From: Hymenobacter sp. GOD-10R
Lineage (GTDB): Bacteria; Bacteroidota; Bacteroidia; Cytophagales; Hymenobacteraceae
DNA length: 64,000 bases
Direction: 5' to 3'
Assembly (NCBI RefSeq): GCF_035609205.1
Contig: NZ_CP141184.1
Span: 4,347,001 to 4,411,000 of the forward strand
Both the position numbers and the translations under genes were made by a program. Below the pieces are notes generated by a model that saw only the letters and a program-made list of their open reading frames with translations, was not told the DNA's origin and made no database searches. Of the stretch, positions 1-8,720 are shown piece by piece (position 1 is the stretch's first letter; every line of letters begins with the position of its first letter).

Positions 1-3000
1 GCCAATGTGCAGTTCACTCCGCAGCAAAAGCGCATTGTGGTGAAGGCGCTAGCCACGGGAGCCAGCACGGCAGCCCCCATCCCGGTTAAAGGGCGGGTAG
101 CTGACGCGAAAGGCGAAGTGCTACCGGGTGTTACCGTCCGGATAAAAGACAGCACCGTGGGTACTACCACCGGTCCCGACGGCACTTACCAACTCAGCGC
201 CGAGCCCGGCAACACGCTGATTTTCTCGTTTATCGGCTTCGAAGTGCAGCAGGTGACGGTAGGCAGCAAGAGCTCCTACGACGTGGTGCTGCGCGAGGAC
301 GCCACCAGCCTCGACGAGGTAGTGGTGACGGCGCTCGGCATCAAGCGGGAGGAAAAGGCCCTCGGCTACTCCGTAACGCAACTGCAAAACGAAGCCCTCA
401 CGGAAGCTAAGTCAAACAACTGGACCGATGCCTTGTCGGGCAAAGTGGCGGGCCTGAACCTAGTGAAGTCGGGTGGCGGACCAGCGGGCTCCAACAAGAT
501 CATCTTGCGCGGCGAAAGCTCGCTGGCCGGCGACAACGAAGCCCTGATTGTGGTAGACGGCGTGGTGCTCGGTGGCAGCAACCGCCGCACCGGCAATGGC
601 AGCTCTGCCTACCTGCAAAGCGAGTCGCCGGTGGACTTCGGTACCAGCCTCAACGATATCAACCCCGAGGACATCGAGTCGGTGTCGGTACTGAAAGGGC
701 CGGCGGCAACGGCGCTCTACGGCGCCCGCGGCGGCAACGGCGCAGTGGTTGTTACCACCAAATCGGGCAAGGCGCGGAAGAAGGGCATCGGCGTTACCTT
801 CAATTCCAACTCCGCCATCGAGACTATTTCGCGCTGGCCTGACTTCCAATATGAGTACGGCCAGGGCGCCGTGGGCGAAAACTATTATTCCTACGGCGCC
901 ACCGCCGACGGACCTAGCACACGCAGCACCAGCTCGTCGTGGGGCCCCAAGTTCGATGGGCAATCCTTTTACCAGTACGATCCCGCTACCAACACCGCCG
1001 GCACGGAGCGCACGCCGTGGGTACCGTATAAAAACAACCGCAAAGACTTCTTCCAAACCGGCAAGACGTTCACCAACACCATCGCCATCGACGGGGGCAC
1101 CGACCGCACCGCCGTGCGCCTGTCGCTGACCAACCTCAAGAACACCTGGATTATTCCGAATACCGGCTACGACCGCAACACCGTAGCCCTGTCGGCCAGC
1201 CAGAAGATTACCGACAAGCTGCAGGTTTCGACCAAGGTCAACTACACGAACCGCTACAGCGACAACCTGCCGTCGACGGGCTACAACAACCAGACGATCA
1301 TGTACTGGAACATGTTTCAGGTGCCCAGCGCCGACCTGAACTGGAGCAAGGATTACTGGCTACCGGGCGCCGTGGGCATCACCCAGCGCTACCCTTTCAG
1401 CAGCCTCGTCGACAACCCGTATCTAATTGCTAATGAGATGCTAAACAAGGCCAACCGTAACCAGATTACGGGCAACGTGCAGATCAACTACAAGTTCACC
1501 AAGCACTTGAACCTGATGCTGCGCTCGGCCATCGACTACTCCTACGAGGCTCGCTCGCAGCAGCGCCCCAAAGACACAGAGAAGTACAAGGAGGGCATGT
1601 ACCGCACCCAAAACATCTTCTCCCAGGAGATTAACAATGACTTTCTGCTGCAATACAACCAGAAGTTTGGGGCGTTCGAGACGACCTTTTCGGCTGGGGG
1701 CAGTCGCCTGCAAAACCGCTATAACAAAGACGAGCTGCGCGCCGAGCGCTTGCTCTATCCCGGCATTTTCACCTTCGCCAACAGCCGCGACCTGCCCATT
1801 GCCCTGCCCTACCGCGCTGAATATGGCGTAAATAGCCTCTATGGCCTAGCGACCCTAGGTTACAAGAACTTCCTCTACCTCGACCTGACGGCGCGCCAGG
1901 ACTGGACAAGTACCCTGGCCACACGCAACTCCACCAAAAACACGGGCTTCTTCTACCCCTCAGCTAGCCTAAGCACGATTCTGTCGGAGCTACTGCCGCT
2001 GCCGGAAGTGGTGTCGTTTGCCAAAGTGCGGGGTTCGTGGGCGCAGGTGGGCAGCGGCACGACCACGCCCTACCTGACCTCCTACACCTACGCCGTGGCT
2101 ACCGGCTTCCCATCGGGCCTGAGTAACCCCAGCGCCATTGCCAACGAAGGCCTAAAACCCCGCCGTACCGAAAGCGTGGAGCTAGGTGCCGACCTGCGCT
2201 TCTTCCGCAACCGCGTGGGTGTCGACGTGGCCGTGTACCGCAATAACACTTACGACCAGATCCTGAACGTACCCATCGACCGCGCTTCGGGCTACGAATA
2301 CGCCGTGCTCAACGCTGGTCTGGTGCGCAACCAAGGCTTGGAAATTCAGGCCAACGCCGTGCTACTCGCACGCCCCACAGGCTTCAACTGGAAACTGTAC
2401 GGCACCTACACCGCCAACCGCAACAAAGTAGTGTCGCTGGCTGACAGCGTGCTGACGTATCAATTGCAGCGCGGGCCCGGTGGGCGGGGCACGGTGGAAG
2501 CCCGCCCCGGCGGCTCGATGGGCGCCATCTACGGCCGCGGCTACGAGCGGGCCCCCGATGGCCAGATTATCTACGAAAATGGCAACCCCGTGCTGGCCGA
2601 CCAGGTCAAGTACCTAGGTAGTGCGCTGCCAAAGCTCAAAGCTAGCATCGGTAACGAGTTTAGCTACAAGCGCATCCGGCTCAATGTGCTGTTCGACAGT
2701 CAGTTTGGAGCCAAGGCCTACTCCATGACGAACGCCGTACTGGCCGAGCAAGGCAAGACCAAACTCACGCTTCCCGGTCGCTACAATGGCATTGTGGGCA
2801 AAGGAGTTATCCAGAACGAAGACGGCAGCTTCCGCCCCAACGACGTGGTGGCTGAGAACATCCCGAACTACTACGTGGCCCACTACGGCCGCGACAACGT
2901 GGAAGCCAACCTGTTTCGCACCGACTTCATCAAGCTCCGCGAGATGCGCCTCGACTACAGCTTGCCCACGGGCTTGCTGCAAAAGCTCAAGCTGACGCAA

Positions 3001-3165
3001 GCTTCGATTGGCGTGTACGGCCGCGACCTGTTCATCATCACCAAGTGGCCCGCCTTCGACCCCGAATTCGGCACTCTCAACGATGGCACCATCGACCTAG
3101 GCTTCGAGCTAGGGCAGTTCCCCTCCACCCGCACGATGGGCATCAACCTGACGGTTGGCATCTGA
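1..3165 (+). CDS. SusC-like TonB-dependent outer membrane transporter (5' end outside window)
   Basis: TonB-dependent importer that would form the channel of a SusC/SusD complex in the outer membrane. The frame is open to the first base, so the signal peptide and true start lie upstream; GTG at 7 is only the first in-frame start codon. Visible order: a short stretch that may be the tail of an STN domain, a carboxypeptidase-regulatory-like beta-sandwich (about residues 27-100, with GRVADAKGEVLPGVTV), a TonB-box-like segment (DEVVVTALGIKREEKALGY), the plug with SVSVLKGPAATALYGARGGNGAVVVTTKSG read in two parts, then a long beta barrel ending in LTVGI. About 1050 residues are visible, normal for SusC. 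The susD partner starts 25 bases after the stop. Context of phosphoesterases suggests a phosphorylated ligand rather than a plain glycan; this is inference. Confidence 0.93.
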   Translation, partial: ANVQFTPQQKRIVVKALATGASTAAPIPVKGRVADAKGEVLPGVTVRIKDSTVGTTTGPDGTYQLSAEPGNTLIFSFIGFEVQQVTVGSKSSYDVVLREDATSLDEVVVTALGIKREEKALGYSVTQLQNEALTEAKSNNWTDALSGKVAGLNLVKSGGGPAGSNKIILRGESSLAGDNEALIVVDGVVLGGSNRRTGNGSSAYLQSESPVDFGTSLNDINPEDIESVSVLKGPAATALYGARGGNGAVVVTTKSGKARKKGIGVTFNSNSAIETISRWPDFQYEYGQGAVGENYYSYGATADGPSTRSTSSSWGPKFDGQSFYQYDPATNTAGTERTPWVPYKNNRKDFFQTGKTFTNTIAIDGGTDRTAVRLSLTNLKNTWIIPNTGYDRNTVALSASQKITDKLQVSTKVNYTNRYSDNLPSTGYNNQTIMYWNMFQVPSADLNWSKDYWLPGAVGITQRYPFSSLVDNPYLIANEMLNKANRNQITGNVQINYKFTKHLNLMLRSAIDYSYEARSQQRPKDTEKYKEGMYRTQNIFSQEINNDFLLQYNQKFGAFETTFSAGGSRLQNRYNKDELRAERLLYPGIFTFANSRDLPIALPYRAEYGVNSLYGLATLGYKNFLYLDLTARQDWTSTLATRNSTKNTGFFYPSASLSTILSELLPLPEVVSFAKVRGSWAQVGSGTTTPYLTSYTYAVATGFPSGLSNPSAIANEGLKPRRTESVELGADLRFFRNRVGVDVAVYRNNTYDQILNVPIDRASGYEYAVLNAGLVRNQGLEIQANAVLLARPTGFNWKLYGTYTANRNKVVSLADSVLTYQLQRGPGGRGTVEARPGGSMGAIYGRGYERAPDGQIIYENGNPVLADQVKYLGSALPKLKASIGNEFSYKRIRLNVLFDSQFGAKAYSMTNAVLAEQGKTKLTLPGRYNGIVGKGVIQNEDGSFRPNDVVAENIPNYYVAHYGRDNVEANLFRTDFIKLREMRLDYSLPTGLLQKLKLTQASIGVYGRDLFIITKWPAFDPEFGTLNDGTIDLGFELGQFPSTRTMGINLTVGI

Positions 3166-3190
3166 TTTACCCGTCCCCCAGAACGTCACC

Positions 3191-4657
3191 ATGAAAAAGA
3201 CAAAACTACTCGCTTGGTTGCTGCTGGCTACCACGAGCCTAGGTGCTGTTTCGGCTTGCACCGATGGGTTTGAAGAGCTCAACGTCAACCCCAACCAGAA
3301 CCCTAACGTCATCCCCGAAACGCTGCTCGCGCCGGCCCTCACCGACTTGGTGAAGCGCAACATGGACCGCAACATGCGCATCACCAACGAGCTGATGCAG
3401 GTGCACGTGTCGCGCCAAGACAATGACGAAATCCACCGCTACGTCATCCGTACGGCCGAAGCCGACTACCTCTGGAACGGCTGGTACACCCAGCTCACCG
3501 ACTTCCGCGACATGTACCGCAGTGCCCAAGCAGTGAAGAGCAACACGTTCATGGCCATTGCGCGCATTTGCGAGGTCTGGACGTTTTCGCTGCTAACCGA
3601 TACGTTTGGCGACGTGCCTTATTCGGAGGCAATTACGGGTCGCGAGGGGATTCTGCAACCTAAGTTCGACCACCAAGAAGACATCTACCAGGATCTTTTT
3701 CTGAAGCTGGAGGAAGCCAACGAGCTGTTGAAGACCAACACCAACCTCACGGCCGACCAAACCCAGCTCGATCCGCTCTACCAAGGCAACGCCCTGAAAT
3801 GGCGCAAGTTCGGTAACACGCTGTATTTGCGGCTATTAATGCGGGTATCGCGCAAGACTGACGCTATTGCCAACGGTCTGTCGCCCCAGGCTAAGATGCG
3901 CGACATCGTTAACACAAACGCCACCAACTACCCGATCATGGCCGACAACACCGACTCGGCCATCATCCGCTGGACGGGAACAGCACCCTACCAGTCGCCC
4001 TTCCAGACGTGGCGCACTGCCGATTTCACGACCAGCAGTTCCATGAGCGAGTTCTTCATCAACAACTTGGTGGAGTGGAACGACCCGCGCCTGCCCAAGT
4101 GGTCGACGCTCTACAACGGGAAGTACGAAGGCGTGCAGAGCGGCTACGAAGCCAACAAGGTGCCGGTGGCCAAGTCGACGTATCCTACCGCTCTCATGAC
4201 GGAGCCCTTGATGGGCAATATCTTGAACTACCCGGAACTCCAGCTCATCTTGGCAGAAGCGGCCGTGCGCGGCTGGATTTCGGGCGACGCCAAAGTGTAC
4301 TACGAAGCCGGCACGACCAGCGGCATCACGCTCTGGGGCTACACCCTGCCGGCTGGCTACCTCAATGGCCCCGACGTGAAATGGGAAGCGGGCAGCAACC
4401 TAGACACCAAGCTCGACCAGATTCACCTCCAGAAGTACTACGCCCTGCTGTTCACCGACTTCCAGCAGTGGTTTGAGTACCGCCGCTCGGGTCACCCCGT
4501 GCTGCCGCTAGGTCCGGGCTTGAAGAACAACCGCCAGATGCCCGCTCGCCTGAACTATCCGCTCTACGTGCAGTCGCTGAACCAGCAGAATTATCAGGCC
4601 GCCGTCGCCGATCAGGGCGCCGATGATGTCAACACGAAGGTGTGGTGGCAGGAATAG
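3191..4657 (+). CDS. SusD-like outer membrane lipoprotein (SusD_2/RagB type)
   Basis: Ligand-capturing lid of the SusC/SusD importer, 488 residues. The ATG at 3191 is chosen because it begins a lipoprotein signal peptide (MKKTKLLAWLLL...) with a lipobox ending VSAC; a start at 3155 would overlap susC and place twelve non-signal residues ahead. After the Cys the protein reads TDGFEELNVNPN, typical of the SusD_2 branch, and has the helical TPR-like stretch with WTFSLLTDTFGDVPYSEA (family hallmark FGDVPYS). The C-terminal part contains LILAEAAVRGW, the conserved helix found in SusD proteins. It lies 25 bases after susC and is followed by the DUF5689 lipoprotein, so one transcript is likely. The substrate cannot be read from the sequence. 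Confidence 0.93.
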   Translation: MKKTKLLAWLLLATTSLGAVSACTDGFEELNVNPNQNPNVIPETLLAPALTDLVKRNMDRNMRITNELMQVHVSRQDNDEIHRYVIRTAEADYLWNGWYTQLTDFRDMYRSAQAVKSNTFMAIARICEVWTFSLLTDTFGDVPYSEAITGREGILQPKFDHQEDIYQDLFLKLEEANELLKTNTNLTADQTQLDPLYQGNALKWRKFGNTLYLRLLMRVSRKTDAIANGLSPQAKMRDIVNTNATNYPIMADNTDSAIIRWTGTAPYQSPFQTWRTADFTTSSSMSEFFINNLVEWNDPRLPKWSTLYNGKYEGVQSGYEANKVPVAKSTYPTALMTEPLMGNILNYPELQLILAEAAVRGWISGDAKVYYEAGTTSGITLWGYTLPAGYLNGPDVKWEAGSNLDTKLDQIHLQKYYALLFTDFQQWFEYRRSGHPVLPLGPGLKNNRQMPARLNYPLYVQSLNQQNYQAAVADQGADDVNTKVWWQE

Positions 4658-4726
4658 AATTATTCAATCAGGTTGTCATGATGCACTTGCCGAAGCACGA
4701 CAACGATCCAAAAAGCATTCTATCCA

Positions 4727-5995
4727 ATGAAACATAAAGCACTTGTTTGTAGCCTTTTCGCCATCAGTAGCTTTGCCTTCACGGGCTGTTTGGAAGACAA
4801 CCCCGACTACGCGGCCGGCCTCCCTAGCCCCATCATCTCGCTGGAAGATGTGCGGCGCCTCTACCAGGGCAGCGACGTGGTCTTGGAACCCGGCAAGCTA
4901 GCCGGCGCGCATCAGGTGGTAGGCATTGTTATTTCGGACCCCAGCGGGCAGAACACGCCCGGCGGCCCGAACACCGTGGTGATTCAAAACAAGCGGCGCG
5001 GCGCCATTCGCGGCATCATTCTGCCGCTGAGCGACACCCCCACCAACCTAGCCGCCGGCGACTCAGTGGTAGTCGATATTGCGGGCGCCACGCTCTCGAA
5101 AGCCAGTGGCGCCCTGCGCATTGAGGGACTGACGTCGGCCAGTATTGAGAAGGTCGCTAGCAACAAGACAGTGAAGCCGCAGGAGGTGAATCTGCAAACG
5201 CTGCTAGCCAACCTTGCCATCTACGAAGGCACGCTGGTGCGCATCACGGGCGGCAGCATCACGCCCGTGCCTGTATCGGGCGACACTTATAAGGGCGACA
5301 AAACCCTAGCAGATGGAAGCGGCAACAACGTTAACCTGCACACCGAAGCGGCTGCTACCTTCGCCACACGACGGATGCCGGCCAGTGCCACGTTCGTAGG
5401 CATTCCCGTTGGCGCTGAAACGACCCCGCAGCTCTGGATGCGTACCGCTAACGACGCTATTGACCCCAGTGGCCCCTTGTATGCCAAGTTTCCGGAGAGC
5501 TTTGAGGCAGTGCCGGCGAGCGTGAAAAGCAGCTACCTCATGAACACTGCCGCCGTCCCCGACAACACGGTTACGTTCGGTACTGGCCCCTGGAAGCTGT
5601 ACCAATCCATCCTAGGCAACACCTCCGGCCGCGACCGGTACACCGGCAACCAGGGCATCCGGATGCAGCAGGGCCTTACGGAATCGGCCTACGTGGAGAT
5701 GAAGTTCGACGTGCCAAACGGTGCCACAAAAGTCACGCTGATCTACGGTGCTTACTACACCGATGCAGCTAGCTCCTGGAAACTAGAGTACTCGCAGGAC
5801 CAAGGCAAAACCTGGAAGCAAACCGGCCAAACCATCACCGACGCTGGCAACTGGCAGCATTCCATCACCTTCCTGGTGAGTATCACGGGCCCGGTGCGCT
5901 TCCGCATCAACAAGCTAGGTCTGGGTACGAGCAACCCACCGGCGGTTTCAAACGGCCGCCTCGGGCTAGATGACATTGCCATTTACGAGAACTAA
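4727..5995 (+). CDS. DUF5689 domain lipoprotein, probable surface accessory of the SusC/D pair
   Basis: A 422-residue predicted lipoprotein: signal MKHKALVCSLFAISSFAF followed by TGC lipobox. Residues about 35-250 resemble the DUF5689 family (start PSPIISLEDVRRLYQG; an OB-like beta domain with VVGIVISDPSG and GTLVRITGGSI). Residues about 255-422 look like a beta-sandwich module of the kind used for ligand binding (FPESFEAVP, then SWKLEYSQDQGKTWKQ and a final GRLGLDDIAIYE). DUF5689 proteins are often encoded directly after SusC/SusD pairs, which is also the case here (69 bases after susD). The biochemical role of the family is not established as far as I know; a surface ligand-binding role is inference. 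Confidence 0.75.
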   Translation: MKHKALVCSLFAISSFAFTGCLEDNPDYAAGLPSPIISLEDVRRLYQGSDVVLEPGKLAGAHQVVGIVISDPSGQNTPGGPNTVVIQNKRRGAIRGIILPLSDTPTNLAAGDSVVVDIAGATLSKASGALRIEGLTSASIEKVASNKTVKPQEVNLQTLLANLAIYEGTLVRITGGSITPVPVSGDTYKGDKTLADGSGNNVNLHTEAAATFATRRMPASATFVGIPVGAETTPQLWMRTANDAIDPSGPLYAKFPESFEAVPASVKSSYLMNTAAVPDNTVTFGTGPWKLYQSILGNTSGRDRYTGNQGIRMQQGLTESAYVEMKFDVPNGATKVTLIYGAYYTDAASSWKLEYSQDQGKTWKQTGQTITDAGNWQHSITFLVSITGPVRFRINKLGLGTSNPPAVSNGRLGLDDIAIYEN

Positions 5996-6011
5996 TCCGT
6001 GCGCTGATGCC

Positions 6012-6054
6012 TGCCGGCCGGACGCCCCAAGTGTCCGACCGGCACACGACTTTT
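6012..6054 (+). terminator. Hairpin with T-run after the DUF5689 gene
   Basis: Arms 6012-6023 and 6033-6044 pair with one mismatch (TGCCGGCCGGAC against GTCCGACCGGCA), loop of 9, then CACGACTTTT. It sits between the DUF5689 stop and the phosphatase start, so it may be an attenuating terminator that separates transporter and enzyme parts of the locus. Confidence 0.5.
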
Positions 6055-6068
6055 AAGCCAACTATACC

Positions 6069-7568
6069 ATGTTCAGAAGAAAGTTTTTACAGAGCCTAGG
6101 TACGTTAGGATTAACGGCTAGTCTACCCTTAGCACCGGCTGTTTTAGCCGAGGAAACAGCGGCAGTCTCTAACAACGCGCAGCAACTCAGCCTCTCTCCT
6201 GTTACCATCAAGGGCAAAGTGCACCAGAAAGGCACTGGCATTGCCGGCGTGGCGGTTTCGGATGGCTACAACGTCGTGCTGACGGACAAGGCTGGTAAGT
6301 ACACGCTGGGGAGCAACGCCACCGCTGAGTTTGTGTACGTCTCGATGCCGCGTGGCTACGCCATTCCGCACGAAAAAGGGATTGCGCAGTTCTACCAACC
6401 CATCAAAGCGGGAGCCTCCAACGTAACGGCCGACTTTGCGCTGCAAAAGCTAGCTACCGACGACACCAAGCACACCTTCATCGTGTGGGCCGACCCGCAG
6501 ATGATTGATAAAAAGGACACCAACCAGCTCATTACCGTTTCGGCGCCCGACCTGAAGGAGCTAGCCGCGCAGTACGACCAGAACACGTTTGCCATCGGCT
6601 GCGGCGATTTGGTATGGGATAAGTTTGAGCTGTTCGATGACTACAAAAAAGCGGTAGAAATTACCGGCCTGCCCTTCTTCCAAGTGATTGGCAACCACGA
6701 CATGAACATCACGGCACGGGCGGATGAGGGCTCGGCCCAGACGTTCAAGAGCCTTTTTGGTCCGACCTACTACTCCTTCAACCGCGGCGAGATTCACTAC
6801 GTTGTGCTGGATGATGTCTTCTTTATTGGGCCACCCAAAAAATACATTGGCTACTTGACCGAGAAGCAGTTACAGTGGCTGGAGCAGGATCTAAGCCACG
6901 TAAAAGCGGGTAGCACGGTCGTCGTGGCCCTGCACATTCCCGTCGATAGCGGCGACCAGCGGCGCAATAAGCTCAAGGACGAACCCCTAGGCGGCGTAGT
7001 GTCGAACCGGGCCGAGCTATACCGTATCCTGAAGCCCTATAAGGCGCACATCATGTCGGGTCACACCCACGTGTGCGAGAAGGTAATCAGCGAAAACGCC
7101 ATCGAGCACACCCACGGCGCCGTGTGCGGCGCGTGGTGGACCGGCCCCATCTGCACCGACGGCACGCCCAACGGCTACGGCGTGTACGAAGTGAACGGCC
7201 CGGAGCTGAAGTGGTACTACAAATCCGTCGGCAAGGACCGCAAGCATCAGTTTCGGGCCTACGCCAAGGGCGCAGTGCCCGAGCGCCCCAACGACATCGT
7301 GGTGAACGTGTGGAACTGGGACCCCGAGTGGAAAGTGACGTGGTTTGAAAACGGCACCCGCCAAGGCGAAATGCACCAGCAAACGGGCCTCGACCCGCTG
7401 GCCGTGCAGCTCCAAGCCGGCGAAAAGCTCCCTGCCAAACACAAGTGGGTCGACCCTAGCCTAACCGACCACCTGTTCTTCGCCAAGCCATCCAAAGACG
7501 CTAAGGAAATCCGGATTGAGGTGACCGACCGATTTGGGCAGGTATACACGGATGTTGTGCCGGCTTAG
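6069..7568 (+). CDS. Calcineurin-like phosphoesterase, exported (MetallophN-Metallophos-MetallophC)
   Basis: Metal-dependent phosphatase or phosphodiesterase, 499 residues. The N terminus MFRRKFLQSLGTLGLTASLP fits a Tat-type signal (RR-x-F-L) with cleavage after VLA. Residues about 45-130 form an N-terminal beta-sandwich of the MetallophN kind; the catalytic metallophosphatase domain follows with the metal ligands in order: IVWADPQ, GCGDLVWD, VIGNHD, ALHIPV and SGHTH. The last 150 residues match the MetallophC type beta domain (WNWDPEWKVTWFENG). All expected metal ligands are visible. It follows the SusC/SusD/DUF5689 genes on the same strand and precedes two more phosphoesterases, consistent with release of phosphate or phospho-sugars outside the cytoplasm. 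The exact substrate is unknown. Confidence 0.88.
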   Translation: MFRRKFLQSLGTLGLTASLPLAPAVLAEETAAVSNNAQQLSLSPVTIKGKVHQKGTGIAGVAVSDGYNVVLTDKAGKYTLGSNATAEFVYVSMPRGYAIPHEKGIAQFYQPIKAGASNVTADFALQKLATDDTKHTFIVWADPQMIDKKDTNQLITVSAPDLKELAAQYDQNTFAIGCGDLVWDKFELFDDYKKAVEITGLPFFQVIGNHDMNITARADEGSAQTFKSLFGPTYYSFNRGEIHYVVLDDVFFIGPPKKYIGYLTEKQLQWLEQDLSHVKAGSTVVVALHIPVDSGDQRRNKLKDEPLGGVVSNRAELYRILKPYKAHIMSGHTHVCEKVISENAIEHTHGAVCGAWWTGPICTDGTPNGYGVYEVNGPELKWYYKSVGKDRKHQFRAYAKGAVPERPNDIVVNVWNWDPEWKVTWFENGTRQGEMHQQTGLDPLAVQLQAGEKLPAKHKWVDPSLTDHLFFAKPSKDAKEIRIEVTDRFGQVYTDVVPA

Positions 7569-7572
7569 CGAC

Positions 7573-7638
7573 TGTAGCGCGGACTCTGTAGTCCGCGCTG
7601 ATGCTAGTTTGGGCGCGGACTACAGAGTCCGCGCTACA
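7573..7638. repeat. Long perfect inverted repeat, TGTAGCGCG family, copy 1
   Basis: Two 26-base arms (7573-7598 and 7613-7638) are perfect reverse complements with a 14-base loop. Outer ends read TGTAGCGCG and CGCGCTACA, shared with the palindrome at 11193-11296, while the inner sequence differs. It lies between two plus-strand genes and could terminate or stabilise transcripts; the shared ends point to a dispersed REP-like element. Confidence 0.85.
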
Positions 7639-7701
7639 TATCTCACCCAACCGTTGGACCTAGCCGTTCGATGGTTGGGTTTACGCTTAAATTCTGCACC
7701 T

Positions 7702-8586
7702 GTGCCACGTACGCTATTTTTTCTACTGATTCTGAGCCCTTTTGCTGTCGCCGCGCAACGCCCGCTCGACGTGCAAGGCCACCGGGGCTGTCGAGGCCTT
7801 ATGCCCGAAAACACCATCCCTGCCATGCGCAAAGCGCAGGACCTAGGTGTCACGACCTTGGAAATGGACATTGCCATCAGCAAAGACAAGCAGCCGCTCC
7901 TCTCCCACGATCCGTTTATGAACGCCGACTTCGTGTTCCAACCCGACGGCAGCCCCATTCCGAAAGCAGAGGAAAAGAACTACCGCCTGTATGCCATGCC
8001 CTACGCCGAAATCCGGCGCTACGACGTGGGCAGTCACGGCAACCCGAAGTTTCCGAAACAGCAGAAGCTGAAGACCTACAAGCCGTTGCTGGCCGAAGTG
8101 ATTGACTCGGCTGAAGCATACGCTCAACGCAAACACCTAGCTTCGCCCCACTACAACATCGAAACAAAGGTGTCACCCGAAGGTGACAACCAGTTTCACC
8201 CCGTGCCAGAGGAGTTTGTGCAAGTGCTCATGCCAGTGCTGGTAGCCAAGAAGGTGCTGGAGCGGGTCACGATTCAGTCGTTTGACCCGCGCACGCTGGA
8301 AGTAGTGCACCGCCAGTACCCCGCGGTGCAAACGGCTTTGCTGGTCGAAAACATCAAGGGGCTGGATTACAATCTGCAACGACTAAGCTTTCAGCCTAGC
8401 ATCTATAGCCCCGCTTATAAGCTCGTTACGCCTGATTTGGTCCAGAGCTGCCACCAAAAAGGGGTAAAAGTCATTCCTTGGACGGTAAATTCTACTGCCG
8501 ACATCAACAAGCTGATAGAAGAGCAAGTTGACGGCGTTATCACAGATTACCCTGACTTGCTTAGCGCTAAATTGCCAGCCAAGTAG
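7702..8586 (+). CDS. Glycerophosphodiester phosphodiesterase, exported
   Basis: Hydrolyses glycerophosphodiesters to glycerol 3-phosphate and an alcohol. GTG at 7702 is preferred over the upstream start at 7534: it gives a clean signal peptide (PRTLFFLLILSPFAVAAQ), whereas the longer version would overlap the phosphatase gene and run through the palindrome at 7573-7638. The 294-residue product has the GDPD hallmarks: QGHRGCRGLMPENT near the N terminus, EMDIAISKD, LLSHD, a middle stretch with IETKVSP, TIQSFDPRTL, and the closing motif VIPWTVNS...VDGVITDYPD. Catalytic His pair and the Glu/Asp metal ligands are therefore present. Periplasmic location fits a scavenging role together with the neighbouring phosphoesterases. 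Confidence 0.9.
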   Translation: MPRTLFFLLILSPFAVAAQRPLDVQGHRGCRGLMPENTIPAMRKAQDLGVTTLEMDIAISKDKQPLLSHDPFMNADFVFQPDGSPIPKAEEKNYRLYAMPYAEIRRYDVGSHGNPKFPKQQKLKTYKPLLAEVIDSAEAYAQRKHLASPHYNIETKVSPEGDNQFHPVPEEFVQVLMPVLVAKKVLERVTIQSFDPRTLEVVHRQYPAVQTALLVENIKGLDYNLQRLSFQPSIYSPAYKLVTPDLVQSCHQKGVKVIPWTVNSTADINKLIEEQVDGVITDYPDLLSAKLPAK

Positions 8587-8720
8587 ACACACACTTGTGT
8601 CTCCGCGTTGAACAGCCGCGCTTGAACAATCAGAGGAGGAATGAGTCGGTCCTGAATACTCCCGGATAAACAACATCAGCAACGAAGAGATACAAATAGG
8701 TGTCTCTACAATCTTACCCT

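Noticed and set aside
3155..3190. Upstream start for the first SusD
   Set aside because: It would overlap susC and put charged residues before the lipoprotein signal; ATG 3191 gives a proper lipobox.
7534..7701. N-terminal extension of the GDPD gene
   Set aside because: It overlaps the phosphatase gene, runs through a palindromic repeat and would hide the signal peptide.
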